Below are positions 28,814 to 39,043 of a DNA stretch of 54,375 bases, piece by piece. Within the stretch, counting starts at the first letter, position 1; every line of letters starts with the position of its first letter. Both the position numbers and the translations under genes were made by a program. Under the pieces are notes generated by a model, which saw only the letters and a list, made by a program, of their open reading frames with translations, made no database searches and had not been told where the DNA came from. The stretch is from contig JAHWJX010000008.1 in the NCBI GenBank assembly GCA_019348195.1, positions 1-54,375 on the forward strand, in the 5' to 3' direction. Source of the DNA: Pseudomonadota bacterium. Its GTDB lineage: Bacteria; Pseudomonadota; Alphaproteobacteria; Caulobacterales; Caulobacteraceae.

Positions 28814-29715
28814 CGGGTCAGGCGACGGCAGAGATCGTCCAGCTGCTCCAGGGAGCCATACTTCAAGCGCAGCTCGCCTTGCCCGCCCACATCGCGAACC
28901 TCCACCGACAGCCCCAGCACCTCCTCCAGGTCCTGCTCCAGCGCCTGGATGTCCGCATTGCGCGACGGCTTGGAGGCCCGCCCAGCCCGCTTGGGCTGTT
29001 CGTCACCGGTCTTGGCCAGCGCTTCCGCCTGACGCACGTTCAGGCCCTCGTCGACGATCCGTCGCGCGAGGCTGGTCGGGTCATCAGTGGCAGCGATGGC
29101 GCGCGCATGTCCGGCGCTGAGCCGGCCTGACGCGAGGTGCTGCTGCACCTCGTCTGGAAGTTGCAGCAAACGCAGCATGTTGGCCACGTGGGCACGGCTC
29201 TTGCCCACCACCTTGGCGACCGCCTCCTGGGTGCGTCCGAACCGATCCAGCAGCACCTTGTAGCCTTGGGCCTCCTCTACGGCGTTCAGATCGGCCCGTT
29301 GCACGTTCTCCACGATGGCGACCTCGAGCACCTCCAGGTCGTCGAGCTCGCGGATCAGCACGGGGACCGTCTTGAGCCCCGCCCTTTGCGCCGCCCGCCA
29401 CCGACGCTCGCCGGCGACGATCTGCCATTCGCCTTGGGCCCCGGGCGCCGGCCGCACCAGGATGGGCTGCAGCACGCCCTTTTCCCGAATGGAGTCGGCC
29501 AGCTCCTCCACCTCGTTCTCGCCGAAGTGGCGCCGCGGCTGTTCCGGATTGCGTCGCAGCAATTCGATAGGGACTTCGGAGGTGGGGGCCGGTCCGGCGT
29601 CCGCCGAGACGTCGGCGGAGGGGGCCGGTGTGTCCTCATCCGCTTCGCCGAGCAGCGCCGAGAGGCCCCGGCCCAGGCCTCGCGATCCCGCCGCGTTGTC
29701 CGCTCGTCGCGCCAC
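28810..29715 (-). CDS. parB: chromosome partitioning protein ParB
   Basis: The 301-aa protein starts at GTG 29715 and has the N-terminal ParA-stimulating segment (GSRGLGRGLSALLGE). The CTP-binding domain contains the GERRWRA motif near residue 101 and VENVQRADLNAVEEAQGY. The central helix-turn-helix (TQEAVAKVVGKSRAHVANML) recognises parS, and the C-terminal dimerisation domain includes LRLKYGSLEQLDDLCRRL. ParB spreads from parS as a CTP-dependent clamp and drives origin segregation with ParA. In Caulobacter it also anchors MipZ and PopZ. It follows parA with one base between the genes, as one operon. Confidence 0.97.
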   Translation of the reverse strand: MARRADNAAGSRGLGRGLSALLGEADEDTPAPSADVSADAGPAPTSEVPIELLRRNPEQPRRHFGENEVEELADSIREKGVLQPILVRPAPGAQGEWQIVAGERRWRAAQRAGLKTVPVLIRELDDLEVLEVAIVENVQRADLNAVEEAQGYKVLLDRFGRTQEAVAKVVGKSRAHVANMLRLLQLPDEVQQHLASGRLSAGHARAIAATDDPTSLARRIVDEGLNVRQAEALAKTGDEQPKRAGRASKPSRNADIQALEQDLEEVLGLSVEVRDVGGQGELRLKYGSLEQLDDLCRRLTR

Positions 29716-29716
29716 G

Positions 29717-30526
29717 TCAGGCCGCCTTTCGTGCACGTTCGCGAGAGATGACCTCCCGCGCGAGACTGACATAGGCCTGGCTCCCCGCCGAGCGCAGGTC
29801 GTAGATCAAGGCCGGCTTGCCGAAGGACGGCGCCTCGGCGATCCGCACGTTCCGCGGGATCACCGTCTGATACACCTTGTCCCCGAAGTGCTCGCGGACG
29901 TCCTTGGCCACCAGGTCGGACAGGCTGTTGCGCTTGTCGAACATGGTCAGGACCACGCCCTGGATCTCCAGATGCGGGTTCAGGCTGCCCCGCACCAGTT
30001 CAACCGTGCGCATCAATTGGGTCAGGCCTTCCAGCGCGAAGAACTCGCATTGCAGGGGCACCAGCACCGCGTTGGCCGCCGTCATGGCGTTCACCGTCAG
30101 CAGGTTCAGCGACGGTGGACAATCCACCAGCACGTAGTTGTAGGGCGAGGTCAAATCGCGCAACGAAGCCAAGGCATCCCTAAGCCGATAAGACCGGCGG
30201 GGCGCCTGGCCCAGTTCAATCTCCACACCGGACAGCTCCGGGTCCGACGCGATCAGGTGCAATCCCGGAACGGCCGTCTCCACGATGGTGTCGGCCGCCG
30301 GCTTACCGTCGACCACCACGTCATAGATGGTGCTGCGCCGGGCCGCGCGCGGCACGCCTACGCCGGTGGAGGCGTTGCCCTGCGGGTCGAGATCGACGAT
30401 CAGCACGCGCTCGCCGATCGCGGCCAGAGCTGTGCCGAGATTGATGGCGGTTGTGGTCTTCCCGACGCCGCCCTTCTGATTGGCGACGGCGAGCACGCGG
30501 GTTGCGGGCGCGCTAGGCTGACGCAC
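29717..30526 (-). CDS. parA: chromosome partitioning ATPase ParA
   Basis: The 269-aa protein is a ParA/MinD-type ATPase with the deviant Walker A KGGVGKTT (residues 18-25, signature Lys18), switch I LIVDLDPQGNASTG and Walker B YVLVDCPPSLNLLTVNA. It forms the nucleoid gradient along which the ParB-parS complex moves. The start GTG 30526 ([20 protein letters not shown]) overlaps rsmG by 14 bases; longer in-frame starts fall inside rsmG and are unlikely. The order mnmG-rsmG-parA-parB is the classic origin-proximal arrangement. Confidence 0.96.
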   Translation of the reverse strand: MRQPSAPATRVLAVANQKGGVGKTTTAINLGTALAAIGERVLIVDLDPQGNASTGVGVPRAARRSTIYDVVVDGKPAADTIVETAVPGLHLIASDPELSGVEIELGQAPRRSYRLRDALASLRDLTSPYNYVLVDCPPSLNLLTVNAMTAANAVLVPLQCEFFALEGLTQLMRTVELVRGSLNPHLEIQGVVLTMFDKRNSLSDLVAKDVREHFGDKVYQTVIPRNVRIAEAPSFGKPALIYDLRSAGSQAYVSLAREVISRERARKAA

Positions 30527-31148
30527 GACGAACGCTCCAGATGCGGAGGATACGACCCTCGGGGTCGCTGAGACTCGGGGCCAAAGCATAGTCGAAGCGC
30601 CAGCTTTGCAAAGCCTCTTCGATCTCCTCCGTCACCCTTCTGCCCTTCAAAAACAGCCCCACCGCCCCTTTCAGCACGGCATGGGTATGGTCCAGCAGGC
30701 GGGGCAGGGGAGCCACGGCCCGCGCGGTCACCACCTCCGCACGCGGGCTCGGTAGGGCTTCGATGCGGCCGGGAACGACGCGCGCGGGAAGCGAAAGCTC
30801 GTCCACCACAGCGCGTAGAAAGGCGCAACGTTTCTCCATACTTTCAACAAGTTGGACGGTCATACCTGGGCGGTCCTTTCCCAGTATGGCCAGAACGATC
30901 CCGGGCAGACCAGCCCCGGACCCCACGTCCAACCACTGCAGTGCGGCCGGCTCCAAGGCGCAAAGCTGGGCGGAGTCATAGGCGTGTCGTCGCCAGAAGG
31001 CGTCCAAGGCCGAGGGCCCCACCAGGTTCATCCGCACGGACCCCGCCTCCAGCAAGGCACGGTACCGCACCAAGTCCGACAAGGCTCGATCCGAGGCGCC
31101 GACGGCCTCCTGAAAGGCCTCAGCCCCGAAGCCGTCCAGATCCTTCAC
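30513..31148 (-). CDS. rsmG: 16S rRNA (guanine527-N7)-methyltransferase
   Basis: The 211-aa enzyme methylates G527 of 16S rRNA using S-adenosylmethionine. The SAM-binding motif I is [15 protein letters not shown] near residue 67, with [15 protein letters not shown] after it. Other RsmG features are [20 protein letters not shown] and [13 protein letters not shown]. The start is GTG 31148, overlapping the mnmG stop by four bases. The older name is gidB. Confidence 0.94.
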   Translation of the reverse strand: MKDLDGFGAEAFQEAVGASDRALSDLVRYRALLEAGSVRMNLVGPSALDAFWRRHAYDSAQLCALEPAALQWLDVGSGAGLPGIVLAILGKDRPGMTVQLVESMEKRCAFLRAVVDELSLPARVVPGRIEALPSPRAEVVTARAVAPLPRLLDHTHAVLKGAVGLFLKGRRVTEEIEEALQSWRFDYALAPSLSDPEGRILRIWSVRRASA

Positions 31149-33004
31149 GCGGCTTGCGACCCGCGGCGGACGTGGGCCAGCAGCGCGGTCAGCGCGCCTG
31201 GGGTGACCCCTTCGATGCGAGAAGCTTGACCAAGGGTTAACGGGCGGATGCGCGCCAACTTCTCGCGGACTTCGGAGGAGAGGCCGCCCACGCCGGCGTA
31301 GTCGAGCGCCGGATGTAGCTCCAGGTTCTCGTCCCGCCGGAAAGCCAGGACATCCGCGGCTTGCCGGTCGAGATAGCCGGCGTAGGTGGCCTCGATCTCG
31401 ATCTGCTCTGCCGTGGCCCTGCTCCACGTCCGGATCTCCGGCCAGATCGCCGCCAGGTTTTCCAGCCTGATCTCCGGGTGAGCGAGTAACTGGAACAGGT
31501 TGCGCGGCTGTCCGTCCTGATTGACGTTGACGCCCGCCCTCGCGGCTTCGGTGGGCGTGATGCTCCAGCGGCGTGCCTGCATCCGAGCCGCCTCAATGGC
31601 CGTCGCCTTACGGCCGTAAGCCTCGCTGCGGCGCCCACCTACCAGACCCAGAGCCTCGCCTCGGGGTGTAAGCCTCTGGTCCGCATTGTCGGCGCGCAGT
31701 GTCAGTCGGTACTCAGCGCGGCTGGTGAACATGCGATAGGGCTCAGTCACGCCCCGAGTGACCAGGTCGTCGATCATGACGCCGATGTAGGCCTCGTCGC
31801 GGGAGAACACCGCCCCGTCCTGGCCCGAAGCCGCCCGCGCCGCATTCAGCCCTGCGACTAGGCCCTGGGCGGCCGCTTCCTCATAACCCGTCGTGCCGTT
31901 GATCTGGCCCGCAAGATACAGCCCGGGAAAGCGCTTGGCCTCCAGGGTGGGGTAAAGCTCGCGAGGGTCCACGTAGTCGTATTCGATAGCGTAGCCGTAG
32001 CGCTTCACCTCGACGCTCTCCAAACCAGGAAGGGTGCGCAGAAAGGCGAGTTGAGTGTGTTCCGACAGCGAGGTGGAGATGCCGTTGGGATAGACGGTGT
32101 CGTCGTCGCGTCCCTCGGGCTCAAGGAACACCTGGTGCGAGTCTTTCTCGGCGAAGCGAACCACCTTGTCCTCGATCGAGGGGCAGTAGCGCGGACCCCG
32201 ACTGTCGATGCGACCTCCGTAGATGGCGGACTCGGTCAGATGGTCGCGAATGATGTCGTGTGTTTCGGGTGACGTATGGGTCACGCCGCAGAGGACCTGG
32301 TCGCCGGTGACCGATTGGGTGAGGAAGGAGAGTGGAGTGGGCTCATCGTCCCCAGACTGCATCTGCAGACTGTCCCAGACTATGCTGCGGGCGCTCAAGC
32401 GCGCCGGCGTCCCAGTCTTGAGCCGGCCCATGGACAAGCCGGAGGCGTAAAGGCGCTCTCCCAGCGCGTGCGCGGCCGCTTCGCCGTGCCGCCCCGCGGG
32501 GACGCTACGCTCACCGAGGTGGATGACGCCTCTCAGGAAGGTCCCCGTGGTGAGCACGACGGACGGAGCGCTCCAGACCTTGCCGTTCGCATCGACGACA
32601 CCTCGCACCCGACCCCGCTCCACGACCAGATCCTCCACCATGCCTTCCTCGACGAACAGGTCGGAGATAGCGGAGATTTCAGCCTGCATCGCCCTGCGAT
32701 AGGCTTGGCGGTCGATCTGGGTCCGGGGGCCGCGTACGGCTGGACCTTTGGAGCGGTTGAGAAGCCGGAACTGGATGCCCGCCGCGTCCGACATCCGCCC
32801 GATCAGACCGTCGAGCGCGTCCACCTCGCGGATGAGATGGCCTTTTCCGATCCCCCCCATGGCCGGATTACAGGACATCTCTCCGATGGTCTGACGGTTG
32901 TTGGTGAGGAGCAGGGTCCGGGCCCCCAGGCGCGCAGAGGCTGCCGCGGCCTCGCATCCGGCGTGACCGCCCCCGACGACGATGACATCCCAGGCCTGCT
33001 TCAT
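31145..33004 (-). CDS. mnmG: tRNA 5-carboxymethylaminomethyluridine synthase subunit MnmG
   Basis: The 619-aa FAD protein works with MnmE to modify the wobble uridine of several tRNAs. The N-terminus has the dinucleotide-binding [17 protein letters not shown], then [20 protein letters not shown] and [32 protein letters not shown] and a helical C-terminal domain follow ([13 protein letters not shown] is present as [13 protein letters not shown]). Length is typical. Two parS sites lie in the 106-base gap between its start and the mnmE stop. The older name is gidA. Confidence 0.96.
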   Translation of the reverse strand: MKQAWDVIVVGGGHAGCEAAAASARLGARTLLLTNNRQTIGEMSCNPAMGGIGKGHLIREVDALDGLIGRMSDAAGIQFRLLNRSKGPAVRGPRTQIDRQAYRRAMQAEISAISDLFVEEGMVEDLVVERGRVRGVVDANGKVWSAPSVVLTTGTFLRGVIHLGERSVPAGRHGEAAAHALGERLYASGLSMGRLKTGTPARLSARSIVWDSLQMQSGDDEPTPLSFLTQSVTGDQVLCGVTHTSPETHDIIRDHLTESAIYGGRIDSRGPRYCPSIEDKVVRFAEKDSHQVFLEPEGRDDDTVYPNGISTSLSEHTQLAFLRTLPGLESVEVKRYGYAIEYDYVDPRELYPTLEAKRFPGLYLAGQINGTTGYEEAAAQGLVAGLNAARAASGQDGAVFSRDEAYIGVMIDDLVTRGVTEPYRMFTSRAEYRLTLRADNADQRLTPRGEALGLVGGRRSEAYGRKATAIEAARMQARRWSITPTEAARAGVNVNQDGQPRNLFQLLAHPEIRLENLAAIWPEIRTWSRATAEQIEIEATYAGYLDRQAADVLAFRRDENLELHPALDYAGVGGLSSEVREKLARIRPLTLGQASRIEGVTPGALTALLAHVRRGSQAA

Positions 33005-33043
33005 GACACCCCTCTACTATCTCCGCGAAGCCTTTGGCGGAAG

Positions 33044-33059
33044 TGTTCCACGTGAAACA
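33044..33059. promoter_or_regulatory. parS: parS site 1
   Basis: TGTTCCACGTGAAACA differs at one position from the universal parS sequence TGTTTCACGTGAAACA. It lies between mnmG and mnmE, a few kb from parAB and about 6 kb from the predicted origin, the expected place for centromere sites in Caulobacterales. Confidence 0.92.
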
Positions 33060-33093
33060 TGGGGCAGGGTTGGACGCCAGGCATCCGCGCCAA

Positions 33094-33109
33094 TGTTCCA
33101 CGTGAAACA
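33094..33109. promoter_or_regulatory. parS: parS site 2
   Basis: This is a second identical TGTTCCACGTGAAACA exactly 50 bases from site 1 and in the same orientation. It ends one base before the mnmE stop codon (33111-33113). Confidence 0.92.
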
Positions 33110-33110
33110 A

Positions 33111-34451
33111 TCACTTGCCGATGCAAAAGGCCGAGAAAACCCGATCTAGCACCGCCTCATTATCCACGCCGCCGATAACCGACTGCAGAGCTCGAGCCGC
33201 TATCCGTACATCCTCCGCCGCCCGCTCGGATCCCCTCGTTAAGACCGCATTCGCCCGAACAAGCGCTGCATGGGCGATCTCCATGGCTTCCTGATGGCGC
33301 GCTCGGGTCGCGGACGGCGCCTCGGCTCCGCCCAGCTCCGACACGAGTCGGGCTTCCAGCCTTGCGCGAAGGGCGTCCAGGCCTTCCCCCGTTTTTGATG
33401 AGACGCGAAGAGTCGTCAGACCACGGCGGGAAGCCCATTCCGGCACCTCCGACGCCGGACTCCCCGTCAGGTCCGACTTATGCACCACGACAAGGTCGTC
33501 GGGCTGGACCATCTCGCCAACCTCCTGCAGCCCGGCGCTGTCGGAAGCGTCCACGATCAACAGGCGCCATGCCGCAGAGTCGGCCCAGGTCTGCGCCCGG
33601 CGCACCCCTTCGCTCTCGATCTCGTCCGCCGCGTCCCGCACCCCTGCGGTGTCGGCTAGGGTCACGGCATAACCGCCAACCTGGACCTCGACCTCTACGA
33701 CGTCGCGCGTGGTTCCCGGCCTTTGCGAGACGATGGCGGCCTCCCGCCCGACGAGGGCGTTGAAGAGGCTCGACTTCCCGGCGTTCGGGCGACCGATCAC
33801 GGCTACGCGATAGCCGTTGCGTACGCGCTGCCCTCGTGCGGCCGCCGCGAGGGCCAATTCCAGGTCGGCCGTGACGCTCTCCAACATCGGACGGGCCTGC
33901 TCCGCCAGGGCGCCGGGAAGGTCCTCGTCGGGAAAGTCGTTCTCCGCCTCGATCAGGGCGAGAGCGTCAGCGAGGGCGTCCCGCCATCTTTCGAACCGAC
34001 GGCCCACTCCGCCCGACATCTGCAGCAAGGCCTGGCGCTTTTGCGCCGAGGTCTCCGCGTCGACGAGGTCGGCGATCGCTTCGGCCTGCAGCAGGTCCAT
34101 CCTGCCGTTGGTGAAGGCCCGCCGGCTGAACTCGCCCGGCTCGGCCGCCCGGAGGCCGAGCTGCGTCAGGGCCTCGTGCAGTTCCTGCAGGATCACCGGC
34201 CCTCCATGGACCTGCAGCTCCACGCTGTCCTCGCCCGTGAAACTGCCGGGGCCGGGCATCCACAGCACCAGCGCCGTGTCGATGACTTCGCCGTTGCGGC
34301 TGCGCAGGCGCCGAACCGCCGCCTGCCGCGGGGGTGGCGCACCGCCCGCCAAAGTTTCGAGCGCCTCCGCGGCCCTGGGGCCCGTTATCCGGACAATGGC
34401 GACCGCGGCCCGACCGGCGGCGGTCGCGCGCGCGAAGATGGTGTCGCTCAC
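33111..34451 (-). CDS. mnmE: tRNA modification GTPase MnmE
   Basis: The 446-aa GTPase has a folate-binding N-terminus ([40 protein letters not shown]) and an inserted G domain with [12 protein letters not shown] near residue 215, [16 protein letters not shown] and HKSDL. The C-terminal FCIGK motif carries the conserved Cys. Together with MnmG it builds the cmnm5 group at tRNA wobble uridine. The start GTG 34451 overlaps the DUF6489-type gene by four bases. Recognisable sequence begins at [10 protein letters not shown], so the upstream extension of the frame is not coding. The older name is trmE. Confidence 0.96.
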   Translation of the reverse strand: MSDTIFARATAAGRAAVAIVRITGPRAAEALETLAGGAPPPRQAAVRRLRSRNGEVIDTALVLWMPGPGSFTGEDSVELQVHGGPVILQELHEALTQLGLRAAEPGEFSRRAFTNGRMDLLQAEAIADLVDAETSAQKRQALLQMSGGVGRRFERWRDALADALALIEAENDFPDEDLPGALAEQARPMLESVTADLELALAAAARGQRVRNGYRVAVIGRPNAGKSSLFNALVGREAAIVSQRPGTTRDVVEVEVQVGGYAVTLADTAGVRDAADEIESEGVRRAQTWADSAAWRLLIVDASDSAGLQEVGEMVQPDDLVVVHKSDLTGSPASEVPEWASRRGLTTLRVSSKTGEGLDALRARLEARLVSELGGAEAPSATRARHQEAMEIAHAALVRANAVLTRGSERAAEDVRIAARALQSVIGGVDNEAVLDRVFSAFCIGK

Positions 34452-34710
34452 TCGCCCTTGTCGTTGCTCGCCGGCGGCGTCCTGGCGGCCCGCAGAACCG
34501 TCTGCATGAGGCCGCGGAATTGCTCGGTCGCCGCCCCGCCCACAGACATCCAATTCCGCAGGAGCTCTTCCGGTTGCAGGGCCGCGCTATTGGCCTCCAT
34601 GCGCCGGGTCATCTCGTCCACCATGCGCGTGTTCAAAGGACCCACGTCAGGCAAGCCTAGAAAGCGCGCGCCTCTTCGGGCGTGCATTCGGCTTCGATCC
34701 TCACCTTCAT
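34448..34710 (-). pseudogene. DUF6489-like small protein, split by a one-base deletion
   Basis: Translation from ATG 34710 gives MKVRIEAECTPEEARAF and then a TAG stop at 34657-34659. If one C is restored next to 34660, the frame continues LGLPDVGPLNTRMVDEMTRR to a normal end at 34448. It then overlaps the mnmE start by four bases. The rebuilt protein (about 87 aa, starting MKVxIExxCTPEEARxFLGLPDV) fits the DUF6489 family found in alphaproteobacteria between rho and mnmE; the function is unknown. A downstream start in the second frame (34687) would give a 79-aa product without the conserved N-terminus. The break may be a real mutation or a sequencing error in a CC pair. Confidence 0.7.
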
Positions 34711-34750
34711 CAAGCCCTCCCGGCGCTACCTGGGTAGCGCCAACCTCATC

Positions 34751-36091
<1,341 letters not shown>

Positions 36092-36289
36092 GATCGTCTC
36101 GAAAGGGGAGGGCGCGCGGCCCTCGGAGAAGCTGTTGCGCAGAGCGAGCGCGGAGGGGAGGGGCGGATGTTCGCTTCGCCGTGCCGGCGTGGAGCATCCT
36201 TCAGGAGGCGGGAGAACCGGCGCAGGACACGCCGTCCGCAACCGGAAACACATGCAGACGACGGCGTCAAGGCGAGGGCTGACGTGACC
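36092..36289 (-). promoter_or_regulatory. rho 5' leader, C-rich
   Basis: On the sense (minus) strand the leader between the hemJ stop and the rho start contains C-rich, G-poor runs such as CCGCCCCTCCCCTCCGC and CGCCCTCCCCTTTCG. It resembles a rut region. Rho genes of several bacteria are attenuated by Rho itself in the leader. The role here is inference. Confidence 0.35.
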
Positions 36290-36730
36290 TCAACCGAATT
36301 CCGTCGTCACCGCTACGATCATGACGACCGCGGCCACAAAGGGGAGTTCATTGCTGATGCGCCAGAAACGTTCGGATCGGGTGTTCCGTCCGGTCGCCAA
36401 CCGCTTGCGCGCTGCGGCGAGATAGCCGTGCCAGCCGGTGACCAGGACCACCCCGGCCAGCTTCACCACCATCCAGGGCTCGGCCAGAAAGCCCGGGCCG
36501 CGGGTCTGACTGTTCACGTGGATCAGCGCCAGTCCCAAGATCCACGTCAGCATCAGCGCCGGGTTCATGATCAACCGGAGCAGCCGCTGCTCCGCATGCT
36601 CGAACAGCCCCGTCATCTCCGTGCCGGTCGCACGCATGTGATAGACGAATAACCGCGGCAGGATCAGCAGGCCCGCCATCCAGGCCACCATGGCGATGAT
36701 GTGCAGTCCGCGCAAAAGGTCGTAGCTCAT
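36290..36730 (-). CDS. hemJ: protoporphyrinogen IX oxidase HemJ
   Basis: The 146-aa integral membrane protein has four hydrophobic segments: LLRGLHIIAMVAWMAGLLIL, MLTWILGLALIHVN, VVKLAGVVLVTGWHGYLAA and VAAVVMIVAVTTEFG. His in GLHIIAMVAW, FVYHMRA and HGYLAA and the basic RLLRLIMNP are HemJ features. It oxidises protoporphyrinogen to protoporphyrin, the step before ferrochelatase, and HemJ replaces HemG/HemY in most alphaproteobacteria. ATG 36730 overlaps the hemH stop by four bases. Together with hemH and hemE it makes a coupled heme operon. Confidence 0.93.
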   Translation of the reverse strand: MSYDLLRGLHIIAMVAWMAGLLILPRLFVYHMRATGTEMTGLFEHAEQRLLRLIMNPALMLTWILGLALIHVNSQTRGPGFLAEPWMVVKLAGVVLVTGWHGYLAAARKRLATGRNTRSERFWRISNELPFVAAVVMIVAVTTEFG

Positions 36731-37761
36731 GGGCTGACCGCTTTCTCTGAAGGGCACCTGCCCCAACGGCGCGGGCACCAGCGACCGCCGCCCGCGTCGG
36801 CCACCCCGTCCCGCGGCAAGGCGGCGACCACCGCCCCAGCCAGGCTGTCGATGAAGGTTTGGGCCACGCCCACCGCCGGCGCCCGCAGATAGACGGGACA
36901 GCCCGACTCCCGCGCCAAGTGGCCGTATTCATGATCGAGCTCGACCAGGGTCTCCACATGCTCCGAGACAAAGGCGATCGGAGCCACCAAGAGGCCCCGC
37001 CCGTCCGCTCCGGCGCGGCGAATGACCTCGTCGGTGGCCGGACCGATCCACTTCAAGGGTCCCACGCGGCTCTGGTAGCAGACCTCCACCTCCCACCGCC
37101 CCGGCAGCCGTGCGGTGATGGCGCCTGCAGTGGCCTCCACCTGGGCCTGATAGGGATCGCCCGCCGCTATGACCTTCTCCGGCAGGCCGTGCGCCGAAAG
37201 GAGCAGCTTCACGGACGGGCGGCCGGCGTCCTCCCAGGTTCGCAGGATGGCTTGGACGTAGCCGTCGACGAAACCCTCCGCTTCTGGATAGCAGCAAATA
37301 GTCCGCGATCGTCCCGGGCCCTTGTAGGCGGCCCGCCAAGCCTTGAGCGACGAGCCGGAGGTGGTGGTCGAGAACTGTGGGTAGAGCGGCAGCAGGACGA
37401 TCTCATCGGGCCCGAAATCCTCCACCTCGCGCGCGGCGTCCTGGGTGAGCGGCGTCCAGTAGCGCATGGCCACAAAGCACCTCGCTTCCACCCCGGGAAG
37501 CTGTTCGGACAGAGCCGCCTCGAGCGAGACGGCCTGCGCCTGCGTCTCGCCCAACAGCGGCGAGCCGCCCCCCATGACCGCATAATTGGCCCGCGCCGCC
37601 TTGGCCCGGGTGGTGGAGATCAGGGCCGCCAGCGGTGTCCGCGCAATTCCTGGCAGACCGATGATGGCGGGATCGTTGAACAGGTTGAATAGGAAGGGAC
37701 GCACCGACTTCGGTCCGTCCGGCCCGCCCAGGTTGAACAACACCACCGCGAGCCGCTTCAA
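36727..37761 (-). CDS. hemH: ferrochelatase
   Basis: The 344-aa enzyme inserts Fe(II) into protoporphyrin IX. The N-terminus RLAVVLFNLGGPDGPKSVRP is standard. LLPLYPQFSTTTSGSS, LLSAHGLPEKVI (with the metal-site His) and VCYQSRVGPLKWIGPATDE follow. IAFVSEHVETLVELDHEYG (with the conserved Glu) is near the C-terminus. The start is TTG 37761, four-base overlap with the hemE stop. The stop overlaps the hemJ start. The C-terminal tail is Arg/Gly-rich and not obviously conserved. Confidence 0.95.
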   Translation of the reverse strand: MKRLAVVLFNLGGPDGPKSVRPFLFNLFNDPAIIGLPGIARTPLAALISTTRAKAARANYAVMGGGSPLLGETQAQAVSLEAALSEQLPGVEARCFVAMRYWTPLTQDAAREVEDFGPDEIVLLPLYPQFSTTTSGSSLKAWRAAYKGPGRSRTICCYPEAEGFVDGYVQAILRTWEDAGRPSVKLLLSAHGLPEKVIAAGDPYQAQVEATAGAITARLPGRWEVEVCYQSRVGPLKWIGPATDEVIRRAGADGRGLLVAPIAFVSEHVETLVELDHEYGHLARESGCPVYLRAPAVGVAQTFIDSLAGAVVAALPRDGVADAGGGRWCPRRWGRCPSEKAVSP

Positions 37762-38789
37762 ATCCGCACTCCGGTGACCCGCTCCAGCACGCGCTCGACG
37801 TGGGGAATGGGCGTGTCCGGCAGGATGCCGTGACCCAGATTGAAGATGTAGGGGCCTCCGCCCCATTGCTCCAACAGCTGGTCGACGCGCTGGTCAAGCA
37901 GCGGCCCGCCGGCGCGCAGCAAGAGCGGGTCCAGCGCGCCCTGGATGGTGGCCAGCTTCTGCACCCGCCGGCCCTGCTCGGCCGTGGCCTGGGTGTCGAG
38001 CGCCACCGCTTGGACAAACCGCTGGGCGGCGTAGGTCTCCACCAGCGCGCCTGCCCCGCGCGGAAACCCGATCACGGGCACGCTCACGCCCAGCTCGCGC
38101 AGCCGGGCGACGATGCGCCGGTGCGGTTCGATCACCAGACGCGGGAAGACGTCCTCCGGGATCGCCTCCGCCCAACTTTCGAACAGCTTGAGCACCTGGG
38201 CGCCCGCGCGCGCCTGCATGGCCAGGTAGTCGGCGGTGGCCTCGACAAGCACTTGGAGAAGGGCATCGACCAGTTCGGGTTCGCGATAGGCCAGGGTCTT
38301 GGCTTGCGCCTTATCCCGGCTGCCTCCGCCCTCGATCATATAGGTCAGCACGGTCCAGGGCGCGCCGGCGAACCCGATCAAAGCCCGCTCCGGCTCCAGG
38401 GCGGCCCGCACTAGCGACAGGGTTTCTCCGATGGCCGACAGCCGTCGTGTTGCACCCTCCACGCCCCCCCGCAGCGTCTCCAGCGAGGGCAGGGGGCCCA
38501 GCCTCGGCCCTTCGCCCTTTTCAAACCAGACGGCCTGTCCCAGGGCGCGTGGGATCAGCAGGATGTCCGCGAACACGATCGCCGCGTCATAGGGGAACCG
38601 CCGCATCGGCTGGAGCGTGACCTCCGCGGCCGCTTCGGGATTATGGCAAAAGGCGATGAAGTCCGGCTGCTGGGCGCGAACCGCCCGATACTCCGGCAGA
38701 TACCGACCGGCCTGCCGCATGAACCACACCGGAGGGCGCGCCAGGGTTTCGCCGCTCAGGGCTCGAAGGAGGAGGGGCTGGGAGGCCAT
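37758..38789 (-). CDS. hemE: uroporphyrinogen decarboxylase
   Basis: The 343-aa enzyme converts uroporphyrinogen III to coproporphyrinogen III. PPVWFMRQAGRYLPEYRAVR carries the substrate Arg residues, and VFADILLIPRALG contains the catalytic Asp. GFAGAPWTVLTYMIEGGGS and LGHGILPDTP are also typical. It is the first gene of the heme operon, and its 5' side faces the predicted replication origin. The same arrangement exists in Caulobacter crescentus, where the hemE promoters overlap Cori. Confidence 0.97.
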   Translation of the reverse strand: MASQPLLLRALSGETLARPPVWFMRQAGRYLPEYRAVRAQQPDFIAFCHNPEAAAEVTLQPMRRFPYDAAIVFADILLIPRALGQAVWFEKGEGPRLGPLPSLETLRGGVEGATRRLSAIGETLSLVRAALEPERALIGFAGAPWTVLTYMIEGGGSRDKAQAKTLAYREPELVDALLQVLVEATADYLAMQARAGAQVLKLFESWAEAIPEDVFPRLVIEPHRRIVARLRELGVSVPVIGFPRGAGALVETYAAQRFVQAVALDTQATAEQGRRVQKLATIQGALDPLLLRAGGPLLDQRVDQLLEQWGGGPYIFNLGHGILPDTPIPHVERVLERVTGVRI

Positions 38790-38978
38790 GGCGTGCTTAG
38801 AGCGGCCACCCGACGATCCATCAACCCGTCCCTTCAGACTTAAGAATAAGAAGGTTTGGGGAAGAAGGTTGGGCGGTTGAGATCGGGGACAATCACCTCG
38901 GCGCCTAGGCTCCCCACCGTCTCATCCCCAAGCGGCGCTCGCCGCACAAGCGTGGCGGAGCCGGTGCGGCCGTCCCTG

Positions 38979-38993
38979 TTAACACTTTGTTAA
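38979..38993. promoter_or_regulatory. CtrA binding site, perfect
   Basis: TTAACACTTTGTTAA has the exact TTAA-N7-TTAA CtrA consensus, followed by C. In Caulobacter CtrA~P bound at the origin represses replication initiation and the hemE promoter. Confidence 0.85.
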
Positions 38994-39028
38994 CCTCTCG
39001 GATTCCAGGCGGCTTTCCGCAACTGTCG

Positions 39029-39043
39029 TTAGGGATATGTTAA
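39029..39043. promoter_or_regulatory. CtrA binding site, one mismatch
   Basis: TTAGGGATATGTTAA keeps the N7 spacing with one mismatch in the first half-site. It is 50 bases from the perfect site, on about the same helix face, which suggests cooperative binding. Confidence 0.65.

Noticed and set aside
36501-36516. A TGTTCACGTGGATCA sequence in hemJ resembling parS
   Set aside because: It lacks the second half-site and the palindrome is broken, so it is not counted as a parS site.
38811-38824. GATCCATCA in the origin as a G-box type DnaA site
   Set aside because: It matches the TGATCCACA box only in its central bases and differs at both ends, so it is not listed.
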